From positions 13,369,634 through 13,433,633 of the forward strand of contig NC_047065.1 in assembly GCF_902459465.1 (NCBI RefSeq): DNA of 64,000 nt, written 5' to 3'. Source of the stretch: Asterias rubens. Its lineage: Eukaryota > Echinodermata > Asteroidea > Forcipulatida > Asteriidae. The translations under genes and the position numbers were made by a program. The notes under the pieces are model-generated. The model worked only from the letters and a program-made list of their open reading frames with translations, searched no databases and was not told the origin of the DNA. Positions 34,346-47,125 of this stretch are shown here, piece after piece. The number at the start of each line of letters is the position of its first letter. Positions within the stretch are counted from its first letter, which is position 1.

Positions 34346-35571
34346 ACGTAGCTAAGCAAAAGTTTGCCCTAATCATGTAATAGCATTTGTTTCTATAGTC
34401 TGATTTCAAATTTAAGCGGTAACTTGGTATACACGTCATTGTTCCAGACAATATTGAAATCTAGAATGCCAAAAATTGGTGTTCGTATTGGTGTTCGTTT
34501 CACAAAGTACGTATTGGGCGATGAATTTCCAATGATTTAAGCCAAAGATTTTTTTTTCTTCTTCTTTTTCATGTTAAAAAAAAAATCAATGTGAAGTTAA
34601 AAGCATCTGGTCGGAAAGCGTAGCCGGGCACCAGCGAACAATTGACACAGGAAACGGACTTACTTTTGAATACGATTATGATCTTCAACTGAATACGCTG
34701 ATGAAAGTATATATTTGCATATATGCAAATATATGCAAATGTATGCGCGTATGAAGTTGTTTATTACTGGATGCTGCAGCCATGTGACGTATGACGTGCT
34801 TTGTCGGTCGGCTTTGTACTCTATACTTAGTACTTTCTTACAATAATGAAATAAATATAACAATAATTTATCATTGTTACAAAAAATTCGACTATGTGAA
34901 AAGAATGAATAATATTATTGGTAATTATTGTTAACTATCGGTGTACTAATAGGGTACATGTAAAACCAAATAAAAAAAGACAATGTGCTTTGTCATACTA
35001 CGCAACTGTTAAAGTGTTGAAGGTGTCTTATTGTCTCACATTTATATAAATCGTTGTTATGTCCTCATTAATTTAAAAAAGCCTGTATGATAAAGTTAGA
35101 AACATTTCAATATGCAAACTATGTACAGTGATTATAAATTAAAGATAATATACGTGATTGGTAAGGACAACAAAAACACAATTGTTTAATTATTTTAATT
35201 TGAAAACTTTAATTGACAGGTCTAGAGACCTAGAAGCATTTGTGGTTTGTTTAAAACAAATAACATATATTCAAGAAAAACTTTATCTGCCAAAGCTGAA
35301 CGAAAAAAAGCAACAGGTGATTAACTGATTTTGGTTTTTAAAACCAATATTGAAGGAAAATGTGTTTGCATGCTGACTGAAACAAAGGGTTTAGCCCAAA
35401 TTTCACAGGTTTGGTGTTTCATGTATAATGGCTGATCACACAAAACATGAACACTGCCTTCGACTATTTTGTTAGCTCTGCCAACTTGATCATACAACAG
35501 AAATTGTATTCTTCCCATGTAAAATCTTATTTCCGATTTGTTTTGCCCCTCAGAAAGCAGCAAAGTTTTGA
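34346..35571. other. AT-rich intergenic
   Basis: Only a cluster of ATATGCAAATATATGCAAAT near 34720-34745 stands out, overlapping octamer-like ATGCAAAT motifs. Confidence 0.5.
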
Positions 35572-35962
35572 TTAAAGGCATTGGACACTATTGGTAATTG
35601 CTCAATGTAATTATTAGCATAAAACCTTACTTGGTAACGAGTAATGGGGAGAGGTTGATAGTATAAAACATTGTGAGAAACGGCTCCCTCTGGAGTGATG
35701 TAGTTTTCGAGAAAGAAGTAATTTATCCACGAATTTGATTTCGAGACCTCAGTTTTAGAATTTGAGGTCTCGAAATCAAGCATCTGAAAGCACACAACTT
35801 TGTGTGACCAAGTGTTTGTTTTTTCTTTCATTAATATCTAGCAACTTCGACGACCAATTGAGCTCAAATTTTCACATGTTTGCTATGTTATGCATAATGT
35901 TGAGATACACCAAGTGAGAAGACTGGTCTTTAGCAATTACCAATAGTGTCCAGTGTCTTTAA
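35572..35962 (-). mobile_element. TTAA element family A copy, 35.6 kb
   Basis: Complete. Left end AGGCATTGGACACTATTGG, right end TGTCCAGTGTCT, TTAA on both sides. Confidence 0.93.
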
Positions 35963-36822
35963 ATAGCCCAAAAGTGTATTGAAGCCTCGAACGTGTGTCA
36001 TGTGATGGTCAGCACTTGTACTCAACAACATTTTCTTATATTTTTGTCTAAAGGCCAAAGTTTTATGCCTGATACAGTCCCCTGTAATACAAGACTTTAT
36101 AAAACCTGTTCTTCTGTCAAGTCTTGTGGGTTGATGGTGTGGGTTGACGGGCTGATGGGTGAGTTAATGAATTACCATACATTAGTGGCATCCATCCGTG
36201 AATAGCAATGGGTGGTCCTCCGGTAGGAGCAACACTAGCACATTACTAAAACAATAGTCTGACAACAACAACAGCCGTAGGGGATTACTGAACCCATAAT
36301 TGAATTAACACCAAGTCTGGAGAACAAGACTGTCGCTAGCAGAGACACTTCCCAAGTGGGTTGGGAGCTCCCCCCCCCCCTCCCCCGAGCTCTTGCCCTC
36401 CACTCTCCCTTCCCCCTCCCCTCCCCAAGCGAGATTAAGCATACGATTCGTTGCATTAAAACGAATAGTCCAACCCTAAACGTCACGTGTGTGACGGTCA
36501 GTGTTGTACGTCTCCTCACTGGTCTAGGTCTCCACTCGGACCCACTGGCCGTTTTTTTTTCTGGACTTGATGCCCCCCCCCCACTTCTTAGTCTTGAAGT
36601 TGGTCTTGGTTTCGGTCTTAGCTCCATGGTCTTACACATGCTGGTTTGGGTATTGGTCTAACCATGGAGCTATATGGTCGAACCTCCATGGTCTAAGGGG
36701 GTGCACCCCTTAGTGACTACACCACTGGAAACGGTCAAGATGCTTGTCTGACAGTACTGACGTATATCTGCTTCTTCAAAAGCAAGGAGGTACCTATGCT
36801 GACCCGTATGGTCTCTCACAAT
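35963..36822. other. Intergenic with C-rich tracts
   Basis: Strong strand asymmetry at 36360-36430 and 36570-36585 (C runs). Both-strand open frames here are low-complexity products. Confidence 0.5.
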
Positions 36823-37080
36823 GGGTGCGTTCGATTAGCTTCCCTTGGTTTACCCCGCGGTTCTCACTCGGCTGAGCCCCTGACAAGAGCTAAACGAACG
36901 ACCACCCACCGTTCTTGCAGTGACGTCATGTACCTGATGGGAGCCAGCCCAAAGTGACCCACTCGACCACAGGGCATTGGGGGTTGACCCGGGTGAGCCC
37001 TTGGAATGACGTCAAAGCTATTATAATGCACCAGCGGGGGAAGACCGGGGTCGACCAAGGGAAGCTAAACGAACGCACCC
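36823..37080. mobile_element. Inverted-end element D, copy 2
   Basis: The best-preserved copy: GGGTGCGTTCGATTAGCTTCCC and GGGAAGCTAAACGAACGCACCC (ends given in part) frame 258 bases. The interior carries GTGACGTCATG and AATGACGTCAAAG, two CRE-like TGACGTCA sites. Confidence 0.88.
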
Positions 37081-38944
37081 TATGCTTTCTAGCTGTATCA
37101 TCGTAACTATTTGATCTCTAAAACCTTCTTTCTGCTTCTGGTCTATCTATCAATACTTGATCGACACTTATGTGTATTCATAGTGTGCTTGGAATCTTCA
37201 ATTTTTAGATGATTTTAGGGGGTGCTTTTGTGACAAGCACGGGACCATTGGGGGTACACTCCGCCCCCCCCCCCCATATCGTGCATGCAAGAAGTCAATT
37301 TTGGCCCAGGATCACCATGCATTAAAACCCTGTGAGCGAATAATAGTGCATTGACGGATCGCTGAACTCTTCCCTTCCCCTCTCGCCATTCCCCATTCCT
37401 CACCTGTGCAGACCATTAATTTGAACAAGTTTATTGCAACAATATTGACACAAAATAGTCGTAAATAAAACACGAACAATTTCTCGTGAGTATAATTTCA
37501 CACGCCCACACTCTGCAGTGATTTTCTGTCTGTGACACGAGGTGATTAATTGGCAAAATGGTGTGTGAAACTTTGCGCCGCACGGGTCAACCACATGGAG
37601 GAGACAATGTGGTTGATAAAACATTAATTAATATGAATCATTTTCACCTTTATCGCACATTCTTGTCAGATATTTCAGTCAGAAGGGCTATGATTCAACA
37701 GCAGTAATATGTCTTGATAACAATAATAACCCACAATACAATTTACCCTATGTACAGTTGTCAGTTACTGTATTGGCCGACAAAGGTAGCAAAGGGTAAC
37801 GAAAAGACCATCGATGTTCCGAAATACCACGACGTGTCGGTCCCCGAAATACCACTATACACAAAAAGGAATACATAAGTACCAACAGTGTTTCAAAAAC
37901 CCATTGCGGTACTCAGCAACACTCCAAAAGCACTGATTAAAGTGCCCTCGCAAAGCTGATCATAACTACCCCTGTCGACCCGACAAAACTACGACCATAA
38001 TACCCAGACGTTGACCCTACCCTGTCCAAATTATATTTACAGTTTTGGTGTTGGTCTCAAGTCAACAGTGTTGGGGCGTCACTTAATGAGACAGCGCCAT
38101 CATTTTGATCTATCATTTTTCATTATCAGGTGAGATGATCCCAGGGCTACCCCCCAGACCAGACTGTCTTGTAAGAATCGCAGACACAATTGAAAGCAAA
38201 TGAGGATATAAAAGACTTAAGATCCAATAGCCTACAAGTTTATGGCTGTTGGGTAAAGACATCTAATGATATTCCAAGACGCTGTGCTATTGTTGTACTA
38301 AATGCACAACAACGCATCCCTATTGTTCGGACGCTGACCCCAAATGATCCGACATCTTAATACTGTTCAAGTCTAGATAAGGTTGAGGGTTGAGTAAACG
38401 TCTTCAGGTTATGTCTCCAGGTTGCGTCTCCAGGACTAGAGGAGTGAAGGCACCCGATCGCAAATATTCAGAGTTCTTGGAATAATTATACTATACCATG
38501 ACTATACTTTATCACCGGATTAGTTCGGATTTTATATGAGTTTTCGATCTGGATTGGGATGAAGCTGTGCACCGCTAACGAAGTCACATCTGATTCTATT
38601 CAATTCTATGTAAATCAATTTATTTTGCTAACGTTGCAGAAATTGAAAAGTTCACATTTAGACACACATTTGTAACGCCTGTAAGCACAAAAAACCTGCT
38701 AAGCAAATAACGAATATTGCTTTATCAGGAGAAAGGTACCGGCCAAACTCTGCATTGCAACTTTGCATTGTTGTGGCGTAGAGCCTGGTGCCCAATCAAT
38801 TTTTGCTTTTCTTTATAGCAAAGAAATTTGCCAAGCAGTATTTTCTGCTTAACAGCTTTGTGAAAAAGGGTAACTGGTGACTACCCCATACTCCGACACC
38901 CCTATGTTCCGACAACACCCTCGTGATTTACATGTTTTAGGTCT
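37081..38944. other. Intergenic, largely unique
   Basis: No gene seen. A repeat-like GCCAAGCAGTATTTTCTGC block at 38831-38850 relates to element H. Confidence 0.5.
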
Positions 38945-39177
38945 GGTTTCTATTGGTAATTGACATAGAAAAGCACACTGACTTCTGGCTAGAAGAAGTC
39001 TTTTATTATTTTAGTGAGAAATTACCTCTTGCTCAAAAACTACGCTACTTCATAGGGAGCCGTTTCTCACAATGTTTTATACTATCAACAGCTCTCCAAT
39101 GCCCGTTAACAGGTCAGTTTTTAAGTTAATTACTTGTTTTGAGTAATTACCAAACGTAAACGTGCACCTTTCCTTTA
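38945..39177 (+). mobile_element. TTAA element subfamily A2, degraded
   Basis: Recognised by CTATTGGTAATTGACA, GGGAGCCGTTTCTCACAATG and TTTTGAGTAATTACC. Right end is altered (ACGTGCACCTTTCCT, then TTAA). Confidence 0.7.
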
Positions 39178-39269
39178 AACATAAACACAGAAGAGTTTCC
39201 GATGATGCTCTATATTCCCATTTTCAAAAAAAAAATAAAAAGGGCGATTTACACGCAAGGTTTATGGGT

Positions 39270-39660
39270 TTAAAGGCAGTGGACACTATTGGTAATTACT
39301 CAAAATAATTATTGGCATAAAGCCTTTCTTGGTGACGAGTAATGGGGAGAGGTTGATGGTATAAAACAGTGTGTGAAACGGCTCCCTCTGAAGTGCCATA
39401 GTTTTTGAGAAAGAAGTAATTTTCCACGAATTTGATTTCGAGACCTCAGATTTAGAACTTGAGGTCTCGAAATCAACCATCTAAACGTACACAACTTCGT
39501 GTGACAAGGGTTATTTTTCTTTCATTATTATCTCGCAACTTCGATGACCGATTGAGCTCAAATTTTTACAGGTTTGTTATTTTATGCATATTTTATGTTG
39601 AGATACACCAACTGTGAAGGCTAGTCTTTGACAATTACCAATAGTGTCCACTGCCTTTAA
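39270..39660 (-). mobile_element. TTAA element family A copy, 39.3 kb
   Basis: Complete and close to consensus, TTAA to TTAA. Ends AGGCAGTGGACACTATTGG and CCAATAGTGTCCACTGCCT. Confidence 0.95.
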
Positions 39661-39949
39661 GGTAAGTTAAGGAGAATAGGGGTGTCTGAACATAGGGATG
39701 CAACCAAATTTCTTGATGTCCACGACTTCTGGTTTCATAAGAGCACCCCATCTACCCGTCTGGCAGTTGCCACCGGGCTCAGGGGTAAAATCACCCCGTG
39801 TTCGGTGGAGCGTGAACGGCACACCGGGCCGGGTGGGGTAGGTATGTGAAATGACCCCTGTACTCGGACGAGTGTCATCGAATTATACCGGGGGCGTGGT
39901 GGGCAGCCTCTGAAGTTCGTTTTCCCGTGGATTGTATGACAGTAAAGTT

Positions 39950-40095
39950 AGTTCGATATTGGATATTGGACATTCACATAGGTTTCTATAGCGAATATCA
40001 ATGTTGCTTTTTCGGTATTGGAATGTCCAATATAGGTTTGTATAGCGAATATCAATGTTTTTTTTCGGTATTGGAATGTCAAATATTCAACATTT
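39950..40095 (+). repeat. Tandem repeat of about 65 bases
   Basis: TATAGCGAATATCAATGTT and CGGTATTGGAATGTC occur twice, with a third partial unit at the left. Confidence 0.85.
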
Positions 40096-40439
40096 TTGTA
40101 AAAGGTAGACGATCACTGTACAAACCTACGTGAATGTCCAAAGTCCAATATCAACGGAGGCTCGTTTTTTTACCGAGATTTCGATAGAAGTTTTTTTTTT
40201 TTTTTTTTATTCAGTGGTTTTACTTGCTATACAGAAAATAAACAAAACAACAACTCCAAAAACACAAGAGGGGCAAATATGCACAAAGGACAAACAAAAC
40301 AAAAGAACAACTGACTACTCGACGACAATATTGGCGTTCAAATTGCAGTTGATTAATTCATGCAGTACCTGCATCTGAGCAAATCAAAACGTATTTTTCA
40401 TAAAAGTTTATCAACTATGGAAGTTTGCATATAAAATAG

Positions 40440-40735
40440 GGATAGAACAGAACTGGGGGACTTGCAATGCATAAGACTGTGAGTTCAAATCATACCAAGC
40501 TAATCACCGATTTCGCAACGGCTAGGATAGCATACATTATCGTCTATTATATAGTTACTGAATCACAATTTCTTGATTCGAGCAATTCCCAGTGTTTGTA
40601 TGAAGGATTGCCTGTTGCAAGCTTGTTGTTCGGTTTCCCTATAGTGGGTCTTTGCTGAGATCCCTCGAAGGGAAGATAATAGGTTAATAAACAAACAAAC
40701 AAACAAACAAATAAACATTAAATAAACATACATAC
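40440..40735 (+). mobile_element. SINE with (CAAA)n tail
   Basis: Starts near GGGGGACTTGCAATGC, has a B-box-like GAGTTCAAATC (40481-40491), and ends GGTTAATAAACAAACAAAC repeated. No A box is clear. Confidence 0.55.
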
Positions 40736-40796
40736 AATCCAAACCCTGTTTATTTTCGACAATTGCGTAAGTTTGAACTCCTTGGTGTTTCTCTGC

Positions 40797-41160
40797 TTAA
40801 AGGCAGTGGACACTATTGGTAATTACTATAAATAATTGTTAGCATATAACCATACTTGGCCGACGAGTAATGGGGAGAGGTTGATGGTATAAAACCTTTG
40901 TGAGAAACGGCTCCCTCTAAAGTAATTTAGTTTTCCTCTAATTTGATTTCGAGACCTCAGATTTAGAAATTGAGGTCTCGAAATCAAACATCTGGAAGCA
41001 AACGCTTTCGTGTGACAAGGGTGTTTTTTCTGTCATTATTATCTCGCAACGTCGACGACCAATTATGAGCTCAAACTTTCACAAGTTTGTTGTTTTATGA
41101 TTATGTTGAGATACACCAAGTGAGAAGACTGGTCTTTGACAAGGTGTCCAGTGTCTTTAA
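40797..41160 (-). mobile_element. TTAA element family A copy, 40.8 kb
   Basis: Complete with TTAA flanks. The right end lost ATTACCAATA (reads GACAAGGTGTCCAGTGTCT), and a short deletion lies left of the central palindrome. Confidence 0.92.
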
Positions 41161-41469
41161 AGGATTGATGTACCCTTTGTAGAGCAAGATTTGTACCATG
41201 ATGTCTCAGTGTGAATGAAGATGCAATATCATTTACATGTAGAAGTTTCATCTTAATTAGTCATCAAGTTTTTTAAGGGAAAAATGTAAAAATCACCGAG
41301 CAATCTTCTCATGAGTGTCGCGTGAATCCGTTGGCCATACTTAAACAAAGTTCGTCTAACCAACACACACACACTTTTGTCGTGAAATTGTTTTACTCAT
41401 TAAGTTCTCAACTCCTACAGCACATAATAGCAAGTAGTATTTTAAAGCAGTCGCACAACATCGGTATTA

Positions 41470-41835
41470 AAACAGTATTATCCAAGGCCCACACTTCGTG
41501 TATCAACACTCATATATTTTATATATATATATAAAAAAACTGTGAAAATTTAGGCTCAATCGGTCATCGGAGTCGGGAGATAATAACGGAACCCCCCCCC
41601 CCCTTGTTTCCGCACGTTTCGCCGTGTCATGACATGTGTTTTAAATAAATCCGTTTTTCTCGATATCGGAAATTAATAATATTGTTTAAATGTTTTCTCA
41701 AAAAGTAAAGCATTTCACGGAATAATATTTCAAGAGAAGTCTTTCACCATTACCTTTTGTAAAACCCTGTAAGTTATTTGTAAATCTGTGCACTTTAAAT
41801 TTGTGTTCTGTTCAGAAAGTGTCCAATGGCTTTAA
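41470..41835 (+). mobile_element. TTAA element family B, copy 3
   Basis: Left end degraded (ATTAAAACAGTATTATCC); right end GTCCAATGGCT with TTAA intact. A (TA)n stretch and a C tract have expanded inside. Confidence 0.85.
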
Positions 41836-42588
41836 GGGAAGCTTTATACCATCACTAAAAACCGTGTAAGTTTGTATTTTGTGTCGTACATTAAAAAACG
41901 CGTAAACCCTTCCAAGGTTGTGAAAATCCAGTGAATTTTCCAACTGAGCGGCTTCTAATTGTGTGGCTCTGTTATACGACCGGTTGTTGGTTTTTCCTCG
42001 GCATAATATTATGATGTGGATTACGGCCAGAATGATGACTCATAAATATTTATGATTATGAACCTTGAACGTCACCTCAGCAAACTCCATGCACTCTTGT
42101 TTTCTCCCTTTTCCCTCGTATACAAAAGGTTGACTCGCCAGGCAAACAAGTCCACAACTTTTCATATAGAGTTCGGAAAATGAAAGAAGTCGTTCCATGT
42201 GTCAGAAAATTCTAAACTTACATAAAATTGTTCTGTGAATGCCCGCACGGGTCGTATGTGGTTTTGCTATAGACACACAGGATGACCGCATCATAAGTTT
42301 ATGACTTTTTTGATCTTTTCTGTTTGAAGTCAACCGACTGATTTTCACACACACTGGATACAAAAAAGAGAGGAATAAAAAGTGCCGGGAAACACAAAAG
42401 GCAGTCATTTCGTTTTGATGGGCAACAAGCGACGTGGTGTTGACTGAAATGTTATACGGGCGGATGGCGGGGGTATATACCACTCTGTGCAATGATTTTG
42501 GCATAGGAGTATGTGAACAACGTGTCCTCTGTTGCCCACGTTTTCATAAAACGAAATTTACTTGCAATTATTTTTTGAGATCATTATT
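41836..42588. other. Intergenic, no gene seen
   Basis: No splice-framed or domain-bearing frame. Confidence 0.5.
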
Positions 42589-42780
42589 TAAAGGCATGGA
42601 TACTTTTGGTATTTACTCAAATAAATATAATGCTCACTTGGTAACGAGCAGTGGAGAGCTGTTGTTGTATAAAAACAGTGAGAAACGGCTCCATCTGAAA
42701 CAATCTTTTTTTGAGAGCAGTCTGTTTTCTTTCTTTCAAATAATAATGAAAGGGTTCAGGCTGAAGCATTTTTGTTAGGC
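42589..42780 (-). mobile_element. TTAA element subfamily A2, left half
   Basis: TTAA followed by AGGCATGGATACTTTTGG, then GGTAACGAGCAGTGGAGAGC. Ends at the GGCTGAAGCATTTTTGTTAGG core; the other half is missing. Confidence 0.75.
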
Positions 42781-42798
42781 CGTTATAATTACTTCGTA

Positions 42799-43161
42799 CA
42801 AGCCATTGGACCATTTCGGTAAGCAGTATTGCCAAAGGGCCCACACTTCGTGTATCACAACTTATATTTAAAATAACAAACCTCTGAAAATTTAAGCTTA
42901 ATCGGTCATCGGAGTCGGGAGAAAATAACGGGAGAAAACCCACCCTTGTTTCCGCACGTTTCGCCGTGTCATGACATGTGGTTATCCTTAATTCTCGATA
43001 TCGAGAATTGATAATTGTTGTAATGTTTTCTCAAAAAGTAAAGCATTTAATGGAATAATATTTCAAGAGAAGTCTTTCACCATTACCTTTTGTAAACCCT
43101 ATAAGTTATTTGTAAATCGGTGATTTTTTTTTTCTGTTCCGAAAGTGTATAATGGCTTTAA
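42799..43161 (+). mobile_element. TTAA element family B, copy 4
   Basis: AGCCATTGGACCATTTCGG to GTGTATAATGGCT. The final TTAA is also the first TTAA of the chimeric A element. Confidence 0.88.
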
Positions 43162-43418
43162 AGGCAGTGGACACTATTGGTAATTACTCAAAATAATGAT
43201 AAGCATAACACCTTACTTGGTGATGAGTAATGGGGAGAGGTTGATGGTATAAAACAATTGAGGTCTCGGAATCAACCATCTAAAAGCACACAACTTCGTG
43301 GGGACCGCCTCTCACAATGTTTTATACTATCAACAGTTCTCCATTGCCCAATACCCAGTTAAAACTTTTATGTCAATATCTATTTTGAGTAATTACCAAC
43401 AGTGTCCAGTGCCTTTAA
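43158..43418. mobile_element. Chimeric family A fold-back element
   Basis: The left half is in minus orientation (TAATTACTCAAAATAATG) and the right half in plus orientation (ATTTTGAGTAATTACC). Both termini are therefore the same end of the element, and the whole 260 bases can fold on itself. TTAA on both sides; the left TTAA is shared with a family B copy. Confidence 0.85.
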
Positions 43419-43539
43419 AAATATACATTTTGGGAACATCGACTGGTGACTGGAGACTTCGTTGGGTTTGTCAACATAATAATTCTCAACTTGACAGACT
43501 TGCATGTGAAGAAACCTGCACGGGTCAGGGACGTCAATC

Positions 43540-44890
43540 CGTCTTGAAAGGTGGGGGGGACATAACATTTACGGCGTGGGGTCCGGGGCCCGCTTTAGGG
43601 CCCCAGGAATTCTTTTAGGCCGTAGATGCTCTCTGGTGCAATCTAGGGAGTCTGAGGGGTGATGTTCCCCCCCCTCTCAGATGTTGAAATGTAATGCCTA
43701 TTTCAAGCTATGATGCACCTATTTTTGCTATCATGGTTATTGCACCTAAAAAACAACTCAATTATAGCTTCGTAATATCCATATTGTTTCTGCATTATAA
43801 TGCTCAGACGGCAGTTCATCCCTGGTGGGTATTAAAGATGGAGCCTGCTATAAAGCGGAACGCGAAGCCTTTTATGGCCTTGGGTCCGGGCCTAAGGGCT
43901 CGGAAATCTTTTGCATTCTAGATGCTCTGAGGTGCAATCTTAGGCCAATAAGAGGCATACAGAACGGAACAGAACATCTGTAAAATGTGAGCAGCAGTAG
44001 AACCTTTTGAGTTAACAGCATCTTCAGGTACGGATCTATGAACCTTGTTTTAGGGGGAAAATCTGTGAGAGAGTGAGCACGCGAGTGTGAAACCTTTACG
44101 GCATGGGTCCGGGCCCGCTCAATGGCCCGGGAAAATTGTGCATTCTAGATGCTCTGTAGTGCAATCTTTAGGCCAATAAGAGGCTTACAGAATGGAACAG
44201 AATATCTGTAAAATGTGAGCAGCTGTAGAATCTTTTTGGTTAACAGCATCTTCAGGTGTTGATCTATGACACAAATTTTTGGGGGCAAGTCTGCCAAAGA
44301 GTGAGCACGCAAATGTGAAACCTTTACGGCATGGGTCCGGGCCCGCTTAAGGGCCCGGGAAAATTTTGTATTTTTAGATTTTTTTTGTGGGAATATTGTG
44401 TTCCAGAGCTCCACAGTTCTAGAGTGCAAAACATGTGTTTCATGATAAAGGTGGTCAAAAGACACGGGGAACCGTTGATACTGTGTCCCCCACCCTTCGA
44501 AAATGGGGTGGAGGTTCACGTTCCTTCAACTCTTTCAGGGGGAGGTGCAAATCTGTCAACGATGGACCATTCGTGTGGGAAGCCTTTACGTCGTGAGGTG
44601 CGGGCCCGATTAAGAAGGGCCCGGGGAAATTTTGCATTTTAGATGCTCTGTGATGCAATCTAGTGCCAATTTTAAGGGGGGGGGGACATTTGATATAGTG
44701 TCCCCCACCCTTCAAAAAAGTGTGTCATCCTTTGCCCACAGGATTACGCCCATAGGGACACCGGGTTTCGTCTTACACAGTGCAAAACTTGGGCTTCATG
44801 ATAAAGGTGGTCAAAAAGGTGGGGGGACATATGATATTGTGTCCCCAACCCTCCAAAAGGTGGGGGGACATGTCCCCCTGCCCCCCCCCC
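43540..44890 (+). repeat. Complex array of about 240-base units
   Basis: The block TTTACGGCATGGGTCCGGGC, then GGCCCGGGAAAATT and TAGATGCTCTG-GTGCAATCT recurs at about 43570, 43870, 44095, 44330 and 44585. GGGGGACAT-TGAT-TGTGTCCCC blocks follow at 44460, 44685 and 44820. Units have diverged and open frames in them are chance. Confidence 0.8.
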
Positions 44891-45071
44891 CCTGATTGAC
44901 GCCCATGGCACGGGTGCAGTCCATGTTATCATAAATAATTAGGGATTAAGAATGATAACCAGCAGATTGTTGAATTGATGAGGTTATCAAATCGATCACT
45001 ATCTTGCTGCATAGACAATCCGTAGCCCTGGACCCAATTTCATAGAGCTGCTTACACGAAGAAAATAGTGC

Positions 45072-45461
45072 TTAAAGGCAGTGGACACTATTGGTATTAG
45101 TTGTCAAAGACTAGCCTCCACAGTTGGTGTATCTCAACAAACGCATAAAATCACAAACCTGTGAAAATTTGAGCTCAATCGGTCATCGAACTTGCGAGAT
45201 AATAATGAAAGAAAAAACACCCCTGTCACACAAAGTTGTGTGCATTTAGATGGTTGATTTCGAGACCTCAAGTTCTAAATCTGAGGCCTCGAAATCAAAA
45301 TTCGTGCAAAATAACCTCTTTCTCGAAAACTATGACACTTCAGAGGGAGCCGTTTCTCACAATGTTTTATACCCTCAACGTCTCCCCGTTACTCGTCACC
45401 AAGAAAGGTTTGATTCTAATAATTATTTTGAGTAATTACCAATAGTGTCCACTGCCTTTAA
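45072..45461 (+). mobile_element. TTAA element family A inside an older repeat
   Basis: Complete copy with TTAA flanks. The surrounding sequence (TTTCATAGAGCTGCTTA to the left, CTAAGCAGAAATGGACAGG to the right) resembles the AAGCAG/CTGCTTA repeat also seen at 45830-46015, so this copy probably inserted into it. Confidence 0.93.
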
Positions 45462-46911
45462 CAATCATCTACTAAGCAGAAATGGACAGGATACCAGTCG
45501 TAAACTGTATTATGAGACGTGGAGGATTGGCTGGTAACCCATTTTTTGACAGGAATAATTTGGCGTACTTAGCAACTGTTTATGGCATTTTTAAGCGGCT
45601 TATCAAACAGGGCCAATATGTAAGCTTTTGGTCAGGACTATAAGAGCAATGTTTTTATCACGACGTTTATTAAATTAACAATGAAAGTCTGGCACATAAT
45701 TGTGTTCTTTCGATGCAAGATAAAACCTACAGTCTAACTTGAATACAGCTCAGAGCAGGCCCCTGGAGTTTCTTAACCCGACGGTTACCCCCAAACAACA
45801 ATGAAATTCCCCAAAACTGCTGAGCTGGTCCAATTGCAAATATTGGCCCCATTTCATTGCTTAAGCCACGGAGATAGAAATGCTTAAACACAAACAATTA
45901 GATAAGCACAACAAAATTATGCTTACCAGAATTAGGTTACCAGCCAAATACTATGGACACATGTACAATTGTGACTGGTATCCTGTTGATTTCTGCTAAG
46001 CAGCTCTGTGACCCAGTCGAGAGCTGATGGTGTTGCAACTGACATGCATGTAAAAGGGAAAATTACACCATTAACAACTATAGCAACTAAGGCATCTCCT
46101 GTAAATTAAAATCCTAATGGAATCTAAACCAGATCTGTTTTGTTCCCCCCCCCCTTTTTTTTGGGGGGGGGGCCTATACGCGTAGTCTTTACCTTTTGTA
46201 GGATGGTCTCATTTGCAGAGTGGCGTAAACCAGACATTTCCATTGGGGTGGGGGTGCAACAATTTTGGGGGTCCATTTCATGTACATGAATCCATGGAGG
46301 AATTGATGTATCGAACCTTTGTGCATTTCTAAAATCGAATCTCGGAGCAGGGGCAAGATGGGCAAGAGTTCTGGGGTGGGGGGGGGGGGCACCCTCCTCT
46401 GGTCATTCACACCCTTTCCTCGTTGAGAGGGTATGGGTAAATGGAACAGGTTGTTATAAATCTGTAATAAGATTTGCAATTCATCAGAATTCGAGATTGA
46501 CAGTGTCTTTTCCGGTTGATTTGACAGGCAGCGGTGCAATTTCTTCGACTCACGGAAACAACGGCTTACTGGGCCCCCTTCACCACAGTGTGAAAAGCCC
46601 GTGCTCGGAAGCCCAATTTGCTGAGAACGTCACTGGTGTTTGGTTGCGGGTGCTAACTTGATCATTCTGCCCCTCCCTTGGTTTTGGCTTTTCGATGCGT
46701 GAGAAAACTTGTGGAAAACTTCGGGTTTTTTTCTTCTTCTTTTTTTTGAAAGAATGTAATTTAAACACTTTATTCCAGAAATATTATTGCAAAAAAAAAA
46801 AAATAAATGATCTTTGTGTCAATGTTAGACCTAAACTGACCATGGACCATGTTGTCGAAATATAGAGGTTAAAATTGTCAGTCTTTACTCACCCGATACA
46901 TGGCGTCGGTT
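45462..46911. other. Intergenic with H-like repeat and G/C tracts
   Basis: 45830-46015 resembles element H. C and G runs face each other at 46145-46172, and a G run is at 46376-46390. Confidence 0.5.
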
Positions 46912-47125
46912 GGAGACATTGGACACGTTGTGTAATGGTCAAAAGACCAGTATTCTTACGTGGTGTATCCCAACATAAATAAAACGCATAAAAACAATTA
47001 ATCTGTGGTGTGGCAATTTGCACTCAATCGGTCATGGAAGTTGCAAGAGAATAATGAAAGAAAAAAACATTCTTGTTGAACAAAATTGTGTGCTTTAAAA
47101 AAAAACATAATAAAAAGCTTCAGGC
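46912..47125 (+). mobile_element. TTAA element subfamily A2, 3'-truncated
   Basis: Starts AGACATTGGACACGTTG and runs to the AGCTTCAGGCC core; the right part is missing. Confidence 0.7.
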
